Shown: positions 1 through 8,984, counted from the first letter of the stretch. The stretch: 64,000 nucleotides of DNA from JANNSX01 sp041397825 (GCA_041397825.1 JAWKVX010000003.1:496001-560000); one strand, 5' to 3'. Notes: generated by a model not told the origin, from the letters alone. Program-made: numbers and translations.

Positions 1-2
1 GG

Positions 3-173
3 ACGCTCGGCGGCATGGCGATCGCTGACCTCGCGTCAGGCGCGGGTGGTGCGCATGTCGAGGCGCTGCTGGCCCTTCCCCCGCCGAAACGTCTCTATCC
101 CGAGCCCTTCATGACACTCGGAGCGCGCGCGAAGATTTGGTGGATGCAGCGGCAGGCCGGGAAGGACAAATAA
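3..173 (+). CDS. C-terminal end of an FAD-dependent oxidoreductase (DAO family), partial
   Basis: The window opens inside this gene; 56 codons remain before the TAA at 171. The piece has a Gly-rich turn, then a helix ending in ADLASG, and the late PEPF...LGARAKIW segment. This is the usual end of glycine-oxidase/D-amino-acid-dehydrogenase-like flavoproteins, where the C-terminal part closes the FAD domain. The methyltransferase gene begins 19 bases downstream on the same strand, so the two probably share a transcript and act on the same N-methylated or amino substrate. The assignment rests on a short fragment, so the exact subfamily is open. Confidence 0.6.
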   Translation, partial: TLGGMAIADLASGAGGAHVEALLALPPPKRLYPEPFMTLGARAKIWWMQRQAGKDK

Positions 174-192
174 CATAGAAAGGCAATCTTCA

Positions 193-1764
193 ATGACGCT
201 CAGCTCCCCCCAGAACGCTCAGCCCGGCACCGCGCGCCGCGGCGGCCGCGAAGCACGACGAGAAATCAGGTCCGATCGTCGAACGCGGATGCTGCCCGCC
301 TTGAAGCGCAATCTGCCGCTCGTCGAGCCGATGTCGGCAGAGCAAGTCGAAAAGATCGACGCTGCCGCCATGAATATCCTCGAGGAGGTCGGCATCGTCT
401 TCCGCGATCCGCAGGCCCTCGACGATTGGCGCCGAGTGGGAGCGGATGTGCGCGAGGGCGCGCGCGTGCATCTCGATCGCGACCTCGTGCGTGAGCTGGT
501 CTCCTCGATCCCGTCGAGCTTCACCTATCACGCGCGCAATCCGGAGAACAATCTGCCTTTCGGGAACGAGCACTCGATCTTCATTCCCATGGCCGGAGCA
601 CCCTACATCCGAGATCTCGACGACAAGCGCCGCGGCTCGACGCTCGGTGACCTCGTTCTGCTGCAGAAACTCGCGCATATGAGCCCTGCACTGCATTCGC
701 TCTCGCACAATATCGTCGAGCCGATGGATGTCGTGGTATCGCACCGGCATTTGCAGATCACCTACTCTCAGATGAAAACGTCGGACAAGACATTCATGGG
801 CGTGGCGACCTCTCCTCGCAACGCAGAGGACGTCCTCGACATGGTCGAGATTCTCTTCGGGCGGGAGTTCATGGAGGGTCATCCGGTCGTCACCGGCAAT
901 GCCAATTGCAACTCGCCGCTCGTTTGGGACGAGGCGATGCTCGGGGCGATTCGCGCCTTCTCTCGCCGCAACCAGCCGATTCTCTGCTCGCCCTTCGTGC
1001 TAGGCGGTGCCAACACCCCGGCCTCCACCGCACCGGCTGTCGCCCAGCTCCATGCCGAGGCATTGTCGGCCCTCGCCTACACGCAGGTGGTACGAAAGGG
1101 CGCCCCGGCGATTTACGGCCACTACCTGTCGACGGTCTCGATGGCGTCCGGCGCACCGATGGCGGGCACGCCCGAGATTTCACTCATGAACTTCATGGTC
1201 GGCCAGTTGGCACGGCGCTACAACGTGCCGTGGCGCACATCGAACACGCTCGGTGGATCGAAAATCCTGGACGCCCAGGCAGGCTATGAGAGCGCCTCCA
1301 CCATGATGGCCGTTCTGCTTGCCGGCGCCAACTATCTCTGGCACTCGGCAGGCTGGAACGAGGGTGGATTGCACTGCTCTGTCGCCAAGTTCGTCGTCGA
1401 CGCGGAACAGTGTGCCATGGGCTACCGCATGGCTGAAGGCATCCGCTGGGACGACTTCGACGAAGCGTTGGCGGCCGTGCGCGATATCGGGCCAGGGGGG
1501 CATTACCTCGGTCATCCGCACACACAGGCCAACTTCCAGCGCGCGTTCTTCATGCCCAAGCTTTTCGACAACAACTCATTCGAACAATGGAGTCACTCGG
1601 GGGCTGAGGATACGACTCAGCGCGCCCTGAGCGAGGCTCGCAAGCTCATCTCCGCCTACGAGGAACCGAAACTAGATCCGGGTATCGACGAGGCCTTGCG
1701 CGCCTACATCGCGCGCCGCGAGCGTGAGATTCCCGCCGTCGAAGCGATCAACAACGAATTCTGA
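193..1764 (+). CDS. Trimethylamine methyltransferase (MttB) family protein, non-pyrrolysine type
   Basis: A 523-residue member of the MttB superfamily, whose TIM-barrel enzymes move a methyl group from a quaternary or tertiary amine to a corrinoid protein. The family signature is visible in the N-terminal helix (EVGIVFRDPQAL), the central Asn/Cys-rich GNANCNSPLVWD segment near residue 240, and the Gly-rich C-terminal barrel (GANYLWHSAGWNEGGL, about residue 380). The reading frame is open with no internal TAG, so there is no pyrrolysine and it belongs to the MtgB-like branch known for glycine betaine-type substrates. The next gene is 10 bases away. No corrinoid protein gene is visible nearby, so the methyl acceptor is unknown. 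Substrate assignment is inference. Confidence 0.85.
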   Translation: MTLSSPQNAQPGTARRGGREARREIRSDRRTRMLPALKRNLPLVEPMSAEQVEKIDAAAMNILEEVGIVFRDPQALDDWRRVGADVREGARVHLDRDLVRELVSSIPSSFTYHARNPENNLPFGNEHSIFIPMAGAPYIRDLDDKRRGSTLGDLVLLQKLAHMSPALHSLSHNIVEPMDVVVSHRHLQITYSQMKTSDKTFMGVATSPRNAEDVLDMVEILFGREFMEGHPVVTGNANCNSPLVWDEAMLGAIRAFSRRNQPILCSPFVLGGANTPASTAPAVAQLHAEALSALAYTQVVRKGAPAIYGHYLSTVSMASGAPMAGTPEISLMNFMVGQLARRYNVPWRTSNTLGGSKILDAQAGYESASTMMAVLLAGANYLWHSAGWNEGGLHCSVAKFVVDAEQCAMGYRMAEGIRWDDFDEALAAVRDIGPGGHYLGHPHTQANFQRAFFMPKLFDNNSFEQWSHSGAEDTTQRALSEARKLISAYEEPKLDPGIDEALRAYIARREREIPAVEAINNEF

Positions 1765-1774
1765 GGAAAACCGA

Positions 1775-2509
1775 ATGACGCACTTTGCAGGCAAGACCGC
1801 GCTCGTTACCGGCGCTGCTGGCGGCATTGGTGCGGCGATTGTTCGTCACCTCCGCTTCGAAGGGGCACGGGTCGCTGTCGCCGACTGCGACGTTGCAGGC
1901 ATCGAGGCCGAGGCACATCTTCCGGGCAACCTTCTGGAAGCCGCCTATGCCGATGGCTTGCCTCATGCCGCCGTCGAGGCGCTCGGCAGGCTCGACATCG
2001 TTGTCAACAATGCTGGTGTCATCACACGGGGCAATGTCGTCGAGACCAGCGACGCCGATTGGGCGCTCTCGGTCGGCGTTAATGTCGAGGCGCCGTTCCG
2101 TATCTGCCGCGCGGCGATCCCGATCATGGCCAAGGCCGGTGGCGGCGCCATCGTGAACATCGCATCGTGCTGGGGCCTTAGGCCGGGGCCCGGACATCCC
2201 GTCTACTGCATGACGAAGGCGGCGATCGCCTCACTCACTCAATGCCTGGGTATGGACCACGCGCATCAGGGTATCCGTATCAACGCCGTAGCTCCAAACG
2301 AGGTGAACACGCCCATGCTGCGGACAGGATTCATCAAGCGCGGCTTCGATCCGGATACCGCCGTCGCCGAGCTCGGCAAGTCCGTTCCACTCGGACGCAT
2401 CGCCGAACCCGAGGACATCGCCGACGTCGTGTTGTTCCTGGCGTCCGATGCGGCGCGCTACATGTGCGGAAGCATCGTCGAGGTCAATGGCGGGAAGCCG
2501 GTCGCATGA
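1775..2509 (+). CDS. SDR family NAD(P)-dependent oxidoreductase
   Basis: A 244-residue classical short-chain dehydrogenase. The cofactor motif TGAAGGIG lies at the N-terminus, followed by NNAG near residue 75, the catalytic Ser in NIASCW and the YCMTK active-site pair. The C-terminal IVEVNGG is typical of the family. The ATG at 1775 is 10 bases after the methyltransferase stop and was preferred to an upstream start inside that gene. Its stop overlaps the next SDR start (ATGA at 2506). It probably oxidises or reduces an alcohol/ketone in the same pathway as the methyltransferase; the substrate cannot be read from sequence. Confidence 0.88.
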   Translation: MTHFAGKTALVTGAAGGIGAAIVRHLRFEGARVAVADCDVAGIEAEAHLPGNLLEAAYADGLPHAAVEALGRLDIVVNNAGVITRGNVVETSDADWALSVGVNVEAPFRICRAAIPIMAKAGGGAIVNIASCWGLRPGPGHPVYCMTKAAIASLTQCLGMDHAHQGIRINAVAPNEVNTPMLRTGFIKRGFDPDTAVAELGKSVPLGRIAEPEDIADVVLFLASDAARYMCGSIVEVNGGKPVA

Positions 2510-3243
2510 AACGCTTCGATAACAAAGTCGCGCTCGTGACCGGCGGGCGAAGTGGCATCGGTCAGGCTGTGGCGCGTCGTTTTCGCGAGGAGGGTGCGCG
2601 CGTCTTCACGGCTCAGCGCGGCCGCGATCCCGAATTCGAGGAGATCAGCGCAGACTTTGCCGACCCGGCAAGTGCCGTGCGCGTAATCGAGGAGATTGCA
2701 CGTAAGGCCGGCCGGCTCGACGTGCTCGTGAACAATGCCGGCATCATGCTCGAGGCGCGGGTTGAGGATATGCCGCTCGCCGATTGGGAGCGGACCATTG
2801 CCGTCAACCTCACGGCACCTTTCATGCTCATCAAGGCCGCGCTGCCGCATCTTCGGAACACAAGAGGTTCGATCGTCAATGTCGGCTCGATCGAGGGACT
2901 GGGCTCCAATCCCAAGCACGCCGCCTATGGGGCCTCGAAGTCTGGACTGCATGGCCTGACCCGCGCCGTCGCCGTCGATCATGGCTTCGAAGGCATCCGC
3001 TGCAACGCGGTTGCGCCGGGCTGGATCGATACCGATCTCAATGTCGATTTCATCGAGAGCATGCCGGACCCCGCGAGCTTCCGCCGCGATATCGGGCGGA
3101 TTCATCCCGTCGGCCGCACCGGCAAACCCGAGGAGGTCGCCGCGCTCGTCGCCTGGCTCGCATCCGCCGAGGCGTCCTTCGTCACCGGACAGGTCTGGAC
3201 CATCGACGGCGGGCGAATGGCCAAGCTGAGCCTGCCGCAGTAG
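2506..3243 (+). CDS. SDR family NAD(P)-dependent oxidoreductase
   Basis: A second classical SDR of 245 residues, translationally coupled to the preceding one by a 4-base ATGA overlap. It has TGGRSGIG at the cofactor site, NNAG, a catalytic Ser in VGSIEG, YGASK, and a WTIDGG ending. The two SDRs differ clearly in sequence, so this is a pair of paralogues and not a recent duplication. It is the last gene of the left-hand operon; a degenerate tRNA fragment lies 170 bases downstream. The specific substrate is not identifiable. Confidence 0.88.
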   Translation: MKRFDNKVALVTGGRSGIGQAVARRFREEGARVFTAQRGRDPEFEEISADFADPASAVRVIEEIARKAGRLDVLVNNAGIMLEARVEDMPLADWERTIAVNLTAPFMLIKAALPHLRNTRGSIVNVGSIEGLGSNPKHAAYGASKSGLHGLTRAVAVDHGFEGIRCNAVAPGWIDTDLNVDFIESMPDPASFRRDIGRIHPVGRTGKPEEVAALVAWLASAEASFVTGQVWTIDGGRMAKLSLPQ

Positions 3244-3410
3244 CTTGAGGCATGTGGGAGACAGTTTGGCGCGTTGCCGCTTGCCGCAAGCGTTGACGAC
3301 GGGGCTTTGCACGCTCGATCGTATGAGATCCGGGTGCAGGCCTCCTGTAACACGGACAAGTCGGGAAGCGCGCAACGGGTGATCGGCTGCGATTCTGACA
3401 TCCCTGATGA

Positions 3411-3451
3411 CGGCTGCAGGATTCGAACCTGCGACCCCCTGACTACAAATC
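3411..3451 (-). repeat. Degenerate 3' half of tRNA-Thr, candidate att-site copy
   Basis: These 41 bases match the anticodon-to-acceptor part of the intact tRNA-Thr at 25893-25933 in 39 positions, in the same orientation. The 5' half of the tRNA is missing and the acceptor end has changed (no CCA), so it is not a working tRNA. A tyrosine integrase pseudogene starts 150 bases to the right. A 3' tRNA fragment beside an integrase is the usual footprint of integration at a tRNA gene. The stretch from 3244 to 3600 holds nothing else recognisable. Confidence 0.75.
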
Positions 3452-3600
3452 TCAAGGTGCGAACTTTCGCATAGCTCATCGCAGCGTCGCATTGGTTCGT
3501 CTAGCTCGAAATTGGGCTACTCTTCTTCCGTCATCGTAACGCAACCTAGCGCTCGAGTTCGCGTGGCGTGATAGTGGCGTCGTAGTAATGCGAGGGGATC

Positions 3601-4878
3601 ATGCCAAGCCGATTTCGCAAGACGAAGCGCACCCTGTCTGCGGTCGATAACGCCAAGCCAGAGGCGATGCGGCATGTCCTGACCGATAACGTGATCCCGG
3701 TCGTCTGGTTTGTGGTCGAGCCCAGCGGATGCAGAGCTTGCTAGCTCGGGTATCGGGTCGGCGGGGCGCGAGGAGGGACGGTCCGCGAACCGAAGATTGG
3801 AGATGCCAAGGCTTTGAAGGGGGTGCGGGCTCGCGACATCGCAGGGCGGTGGCACGCCGGCGTCAAGAAGGGCGGCGACCTCGGAGGCAAGAGGTAGGCC
3901 TACCGCAAGGCACCGACCACGGCAGTCCTGCCAGGTCGCTATGCCATATATCAAGCTCGCCTCGTTAAGAAGCCGTCGAGTCTTGCCGGGGACGTGTGGT
4001 TGATCCGAACCCAATTGGCGCCAGCTTTCGGCTGCCGGAAGGTGATCGAGAACACCCGATAACAGGTCGACTCCTTTTAAAGGAAGATGCGTCACAAGCC
4101 CTATCGCGCCAATCGATGCGTAGCCCTGCTCTCGAAAACCTTCAATCTCTCGGACGTCTGTAGCGTGCGATCAGACAACACAGATCTGTGCCGCCATATG
4201 CACAAGTTCACGGAAAGGAAGCGCAGGTGTTTCCTCTCGACGGAAGAACCGCAGCGGCTGGGCGACGTGCCTCGTTCCGCGGATCGCGAAGGCCTTTTTT
4301 TGAATCTATCTGCGATTGAAGGCGTGAGAAACACCACGCTGCGCGTCCCCAACTCGATCAGCGCCATCGCGGTCATCCGGCTCCGCCTCTTCTCGGGCGC
4401 CCGTCGAGGCGAGACCCTTGGCTTGCGCTGTGATTGGATTGACATGGCTCCCGGGCGCACCGTCTTACCGGACTCCAAAGCTGGCGAGAAGGCCTTGATA
4501 CTGCCAGCGCCGGCGCTTTCCGTGCTCTCAGCGCTTCCAAAGCTGGAAGGCAATCCCATCGTCATGAGCGGTGGCAAGCCAGGGTCGGCATGGGTGAACT
4601 TGAAGGATCCATGGCGAGCCAGTCGTGAGGCGGCGAGTCTCGAGAGGGTGCGAATTCATGACCTTCGCCTATCCTTTGCGAGCGTAGGCGCTGTTGGCGG
4701 TGCATCTCCTTACATTATCGGGGCTCTGCTCGGACATAACCAACCCAGCACAATCAGCCGTTACGCCCATTTCCAGGATAGTCCGCCGCGGTGTAAGGCT
4801 CAGACGATGGGCAATAGGATGGCCACCGGATCGGTTGATATCCCACCGATAGCTAGTTCAGTCCATGGCGTGAAGTGA
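3601..4878 (+). pseudogene. Tyrosine recombinase (P4-like integrase), disrupted by four in-frame stops
   Basis: A single frame of about 425 codons aligns by eye with full-length P4-type integrases. It has an arm-binding domain (NAKPEA...VEPSG, then a TVREPKIGDA segment), a core-binding segment (PYRANR..ALLSK.FNL) and a catalytic domain with ARRGE, HDLR and LGH...RYAHF, so the Arg, His, Arg, His and Tyr residues are present. Stops interrupt the frame at 3742 (TAG), 3895 (TAG), 4060 (TAA) and 4078 (TAA), with no frameshift needed. An open frame of 263 codons survives from 4087 but lacks the N-terminal domains. The gene is dead by point mutation and marks a former mobile element. Confidence 0.85.
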
Positions 4879-5196
4879 ACTGACCGGACTCGAAGCCTCG
4901 ATGCCCGCTTTGCGGACATTGCTACCGCCATCTACGAAGTCCCGGGCATCAACACGGTGATCCTTGACTACTGACGTCGTCCCTGTAACTGGCGATCGTG
5001 AGTGTCAAAGTACCGGCGCTCGTGTTCAAGAAATCTTCTGCTCTTTCGCCGTTGATTTCCCCTCGCCACGGGGCCCCAACCTGCAGATGGCTTTGCGCCT
5101 TTGAGCTCGCAGCCCTGGACACGGTCTTGCCCCCGTCGAGCTACTGCTATGAACAGCCACGACAATTGCTCATTCGAGATTGCGATCCATGCCGCG
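4879..5196. other. Intergenic remnant region without recognisable gene
   Basis: This gap of about 320 bases lies between the dead integrase and the deacetylase gene. A short frame directly after the integrase stop encodes about 28 residues (DARFADIATAIYEVPGIN...) and ends at 4975. It could be a scrap of a mobile-element gene, but too little remains to identify it. Nothing else convincing was found. Confidence 0.4.
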
Positions 5197-6105
5197 TCAA
5201 TCCCGCGGCGAATACGGGTGCATTCGCCTCCAGTGCTCGGCAATCTGCTGGCCCGTCGCGATCCAGACGCGCTCCTTCGAGCAGATATGGTCGAGGAAAC
5301 GGATAAGTCCTGTAACACGGCCGGGCCGGCCGATGAGGCGATCGTGGATGGCGAGCGTCATCATTCTTGGTTGGTCCTGGCCCTCCTCGTAGAGCACATC
5401 GAAGCAGTCTGTCATATAGCGGGCGAAATCATCGCCCGTGCTGAAGCCCGAGTTCTCGTTGAAGCGATTGTCGTTCGTCTCGAACGAGTATGGGATCGTC
5501 AGATGCGGTTTGCCTGACACGACGCGCCAGTATGGCAGCTCGTCATTCAATGCATCCCGGTCGTAGAGAAGCTTGCCGGTCTCGACGAGCAGGCGGCGGG
5601 TGTTGGCACTCGGCCGCCCGGTCATCCAACCGACAACGGGCACGCCGCCGACCCGCTCGAGCGTCTCGAAGGCGAGGCGAATGTGATCGCGCTCGGTCGT
5701 TTCATCCATCAATTGATAGTCGAGCCAGCGGTAGTGATGACTGACAAGTTCATGACCGGCGGCGATGTAGGCGCGAGTGAGATCAGCATTGCGCTCCGCT
5801 GCCCTCGCAACAGCCAACAAACACACTTTGACTTGGAACCGCTCGAACAGGTGGAGCAGCCGCCAGGCTCCGACCCGCGAGCCGTACTCGAAAACCGACT
5901 CAACCATTGGCGAACGCAGTCCCGGGAGCGCCGGGAAGCCGATGTCGTTAAGTGCCCCCTCCGAATGGGAGTCGCCGTCCATGATCGAATGCTCGCCGCC
6001 GCCCTCGAAGTTCAAATTGATGTTGACGGCGATGCGAGCGCCGCCCGGCCAATTGGGATTGGGGAAATTGGGACCGTAGCCCACATAGTCACGATCATCG
6101 ATCAT
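5197..6105 (-). CDS. Polysaccharide deacetylase family protein, allantoinase PuuE-like
   Basis: A 302-residue cytoplasmic protein without signal peptide. The opening YGPNFPNPNWPGGARIAVNINLNFEGG and the central HELVSHHYRW, with its His pair, are characteristic of the PuuE branch of the NodB-fold deacetylases. Members of that branch hydrolyse cyclic amides such as allantoin or act on related heterocycles, in contrast to the sugar deacetylases. It is divergent from the monooxygenase gene at 6186, and the two share an 80-base promoter region. The neighbouring hydroxylase and a purine/nucleoside-type importer at 21-25.5 kb make a heterocycle ring-opening role plausible, but the substrate is inferred only. 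Confidence 0.75.
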   Translation of the reverse strand: MIDDRDYVGYGPNFPNPNWPGGARIAVNINLNFEGGGEHSIMDGDSHSEGALNDIGFPALPGLRSPMVESVFEYGSRVGAWRLLHLFERFQVKVCLLAVARAAERNADLTRAYIAAGHELVSHHYRWLDYQLMDETTERDHIRLAFETLERVGGVPVVGWMTGRPSANTRRLLVETGKLLYDRDALNDELPYWRVVSGKPHLTIPYSFETNDNRFNENSGFSTGDDFARYMTDCFDVLYEEGQDQPRMMTLAIHDRLIGRPGRVTGLIRFLDHICSKERVWIATGQQIAEHWRRMHPYSPRD

Positions 6106-6167
6106 GCTGCAACGCGCCTCTGCTGTGTCGGACTTGTCGTGCTCAATGGGCCCGTTCTAGCATGATC
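6100..6167. promoter_or_regulatory. Divergent promoter region with a 9-bp inverted repeat
   Basis: The arms GATCATGCT (6100-6108) and AGCATGATC (6159-6167) are perfect reverse complements separated by 50 bases. They flank the space between the deacetylase and the monooxygenase. The left arm covers the start codon of the deacetylase. This may be an operator pair or a chance match. Confidence 0.3.
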
Positions 6168-6185
6168 GCTCGCCGGGAGGAGCAA

Positions 6186-7652
6186 ATGTCAACGAACAGG
6201 ATTCGCGACGGAGCGGCCTATCTTGCGGCACTTAACGATGGCAGGCGCGTCTTCATCGACGGCAAGCTGGTCGACAATGTCACGACGAATCCGGCGTTCC
6301 AGAATGCCGTTGCCTCCTTCGCTCGCCTCTACGACATGCAGGCGCAAGAAGCGAATCGTGAGCTAATGACCGTACCCTGGGGCGAGGGCCGGCGCGTCAA
6401 CCGGTCCTGGCTGCTGCCGCGATGTCACGCCGATCTGGTGTTGCGGCGCCAAGCGATCGAGCGCTGGTCGGAGCTGCATCTAGGTTTCCTCGGCCGTTCA
6501 CCGGACCACCTGGCGACGACGCTCGGCGGCATGATGATGGGGCTCGACGTCATCAAGAGTGCATCGTTTCGACGAGCGGAGGCGCTTGCTGCCTACTTCG
6601 AGCATTGCGCCAAGAACGATCTCTTCGTCTCCTATGTCATCCGCAATCCCCAAGCCGACCGCTCCAAGGGCGCATCGGAGCAGACGCGCGATGTCGTCCT
6701 GCATGTCGAATCCGAGGATGCGGACGGCGTCACGGTGAGTGGCGCCAAGATGCTTGGCACCAGCTCAATCATGTCGGACGAACTTTTCGTCGGCTCCATC
6801 GAGCCGCTGAAACCGGGAGAGGATCGTTACGCGCTCTCATTCGCAGTACCTCTGGCAGTACCTGGCCTGACGCTGCTCTCGCGACGCTCCTATGAGGCAG
6901 CCGCCAACTCCACTTTCGACTATCCTCTCTCCAGCCATTTCGATGAGAACGATGCCGTTGTGCATTTCGATCGCGTGCGCGTACCGTGGAGCCGGGTGTT
7001 CGTCTGCGGCGACGTCGCGCTGGCCCATGCCCAATGGCACGCGACGCCCGCGCACGTCTATCAGAACTACCAGTCGCAGATCCGCCTGATGGTGAAGCTT
7101 AGGTTTCTCGCCGGACTCGCCCTGCGGATCGCCGAGACGAATGGTGTCGCAGCCGTGCCGCAGGTGAAAACCATGCTTGGACGGCTTGCCGCGGAGGCGA
7201 CCATGGTCGAAGGGCTCGTCATCGGCATGGAAGTCGCCGGCGCGATGCGCGGCGACTATTTCGTGCCGTCGGCGCCCCACCTTTATGCGGCGCTATCGCT
7301 GACCCAGGAGATGGTGCCTCGATTCATGCTGATGGTGCGTGAGCTTGCTGGCGGCGGTGTCATCATGCTGCCGTCATCGGCAGCGGATCTCGCCAAGCCT
7401 GAGATCCGCTCCTTGATCGAGGCGACTCAGGTCTCGCCGTCAACCGACGCGCTCGGCCGCATCTCGATCATGAAGCTCGCTTGGGATGCACTCGGTTCCG
7501 AATTCGCCTCGCGTCACATGCAATATGAGATGTTCTATGGTGGGGCGACCTATGTGAATCTCGGCAATATGGCTCGCACGTTCGATTGGGGACGGGCCAC
7601 TGCACTCGTCGAGCATGGACTGTCCTTCGGGCGCGACGATCTCAAGCGTTGA
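6186..7652 (+). CDS. 4-hydroxyphenylacetate 3-hydroxylase (HpaB)-family flavin monooxygenase
   Basis: A 488-residue protein of the two-component HpaB family, which uses FADH2 from a partner reductase to hydroxylate phenols and some heterocycles. The family order is visible: the N-terminal dVttnPAFqn segment (about residues 35-45), the central TRDVVLHVESED and VSGAKMLGTSS strand region, and HFDRVRVPWSRVFVCGD near residue 265 that shapes the flavin site. ATG 6186 was chosen because GGAGG sits 5 bases upstream. No reductase gene adjoins it; a flavin reductase-like gene lies far off at 46104. It overlaps the convergent M20 gene by 11 bases. Confidence 0.82.
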   Translation: MSTNRIRDGAAYLAALNDGRRVFIDGKLVDNVTTNPAFQNAVASFARLYDMQAQEANRELMTVPWGEGRRVNRSWLLPRCHADLVLRRQAIERWSELHLGFLGRSPDHLATTLGGMMMGLDVIKSASFRRAEALAAYFEHCAKNDLFVSYVIRNPQADRSKGASEQTRDVVLHVESEDADGVTVSGAKMLGTSSIMSDELFVGSIEPLKPGEDRYALSFAVPLAVPGLTLLSRRSYEAAANSTFDYPLSSHFDENDAVVHFDRVRVPWSRVFVCGDVALAHAQWHATPAHVYQNYQSQIRLMVKLRFLAGLALRIAETNGVAAVPQVKTMLGRLAAEATMVEGLVIGMEVAGAMRGDYFVPSAPHLYAALSLTQEMVPRFMLMVRELAGGGVIMLPSSAADLAKPEIRSLIEATQVSPSTDALGRISIMKLAWDALGSEFASRHMQYEMFYGGATYVNLGNMARTFDWGRATALVEHGLSFGRDDLKR

Positions 7653-8877
7653 GAAAGGCAAGCGCCGACAGAGCGTAGACTTTCGCGCAGTCGACAACGT
7701 CCTGCTCGTGGACATAGTCGTCGATACCAGAGGCAAGCTCGGGCTGCGGTCCATAGCAGATCGATGGTACGCCAAGTGCGCGCCAACGGCTAGCATCGCT
7801 TGCCGGCAGGCGCACGACAGGGGGCGGTACACGGCCGCGCACCTTTGCTGCGGCGGCGCTGACGGTCTTGGCGATGGTGCTCGTCTCGGCTGTCCAGTTC
7901 GGATCCCAGCCCTTGATCTTGCGCCAGCGGAGGCTCGGATGCCGAGCAATCAGCGCATCGAGGCGCACGCTCATGTCTTTCATTGTCAGCCCGGGCGGCA
8001 GGCGAAAATCGACCTCTGCAGTTGCCTCTGATGCCACCTGACTGACGAAATGCCCTCCGGTTATGGTCCCCGGATTGACGGAGAGGCGGAGGCGATGCGC
8101 ACCGGCCGCCGTTTGCACGCTTGCGATGTCCGCCGGCGGCTGCACGTCTTCGTCATTCCATGCATCGATTTGGGTGAGCGCATGGGCGAGGCGCGCGATG
8201 GCCGAGGAGCCGCGGGTCGTGAGCATCCCCTGTCCTGGTGGGCAGTTTGCTTCAAGCGCAGCCCACAGCACACCCTTTTCGGCAATGCCCAACGTCATGT
8301 CACCCGGCCCCTCACCGCAGATGACGGCATCGCCGCAGAGGTCCGGGCGCTGATCAAGTAGGAAGCCTGCACCGTCCGGACCGAACACCGTCTCGTCGGC
8401 AACGGCAGTGTATGTGACACGGCCCTTGAGCGAAGTCTGCATGTCGTGGAGGCTGGCGTATGCCAGCGTCAACGCGGCAAGCGCACCTTTCATGTTTCCG
8501 GAACCGAGCCCATAAAGCTTGCCGTCGCGCCGCGTCATCTGATGGAGCGGTACCGTCCATGCCGACACGTCACCCGGGCCGATGGTATCCATGTGGCCGT
8601 TGAGAACGAGATGCCGCCCCCCAATTGAGCCTTCGATTGTCGACACCAGGTTGGGCTTGATCGATACGTGCTCAATCGCCTGGCACGCAATGCCCCGCCG
8701 AGAGAGCCATTCGGTCAATACCCGCGCCACGCCTGAACAGTCGCCGGGTGGATTGGGGCTCTTCTCGGCGATCAGCGCTCCGAGCAGGTCGACCAGTTCC
8801 TCGCGGCGCTCGTCGACCGCGGCACCGATGTCGCGCACCGCCGCCGTTCCATCCGGACTATCGAGCCATTCGGTCAT
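7642..8877 (-). CDS. M20 family metallo-hydrolase (ArgE/DapE/acetylornithine deacetylase-like) with altered metal ligands
   Basis: A 411-residue M20-fold amidohydrolase or peptidase. The first metal motif HMD (H95, D97) and the late Glu in ICGEG (about residue 189) and His in VHEQD are present. The position of the bridging Asp is GSGNMKG (N128), and the usual Glu-Glu pair reads DETVF (E162, T163), so one metal ligand and the bridging residue differ from the classic set. The catalytic Glu appears retained. Such changes could mean a one-metal enzyme or a shifted specificity. An alternative start lies at 8928. It probably deacylates or hydrolyses an amide in the local pathway. Confidence 0.82.
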   Translation of the reverse strand: MTEWLDSPDGTAAVRDIGAAVDERREELVDLLGALIAEKSPNPPGDCSGVARVLTEWLSRRGIACQAIEHVSIKPNLVSTIEGSIGGRHLVLNGHMDTIGPGDVSAWTVPLHQMTRRDGKLYGLGSGNMKGALAALTLAYASLHDMQTSLKGRVTYTAVADETVFGPDGAGFLLDQRPDLCGDAVICGEGPGDMTLGIAEKGVLWAALEANCPPGQGMLTTRGSSAIARLAHALTQIDAWNDEDVQPPADIASVQTAAGAHRLRLSVNPGTITGGHFVSQVASEATAEVDFRLPPGLTMKDMSVRLDALIARHPSLRWRKIKGWDPNWTAETSTIAKTVSAAAAKVRGRVPPPVVRLPASDASRWRALGVPSICYGPQPELASGIDDYVHEQDVVDCAKVYALSALAFLNA

Positions 8878-8984
8878 GCCGGATCGTCTCCCCTCCCATG
8901 CTTTGACACCGAGCGCCTGGACAGGCAACAGGGGCGATGCGAGATTTGCATACGTTTATCCATGAGATTGGCGGGAGACAATGC

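Noticed and set aside
193..1764. Pyrrolysine-containing trimethylamine methyltransferase
   Set aside because: The frame contains no TAG, and no pyl genes are visible.
3274..3474. Short plus-strand frame with GCRIRTCDPL
   Set aside because: This peptide is the familiar translation of the antisense of a tRNA T-arm and comes from the tRNA fragment, not a gene.
3411..3485. Possible second functional tRNA-Thr
   Set aside because: Only the 3' half is recognisable; no D arm or matching acceptor 5' strand can be drawn and the CCA is absent.
3742..4080. Recoding (stop read-through or pyrrolysine) in the integrase
   Set aside because: Two TAG and two TAA codons with no tRNA-Pyl or recoding signal fit decay better.
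3517..4095. Minus-strand frame of 192 codons
   Set aside because: It is antisense to the integrase pseudogene, and its product has no recognisable features.
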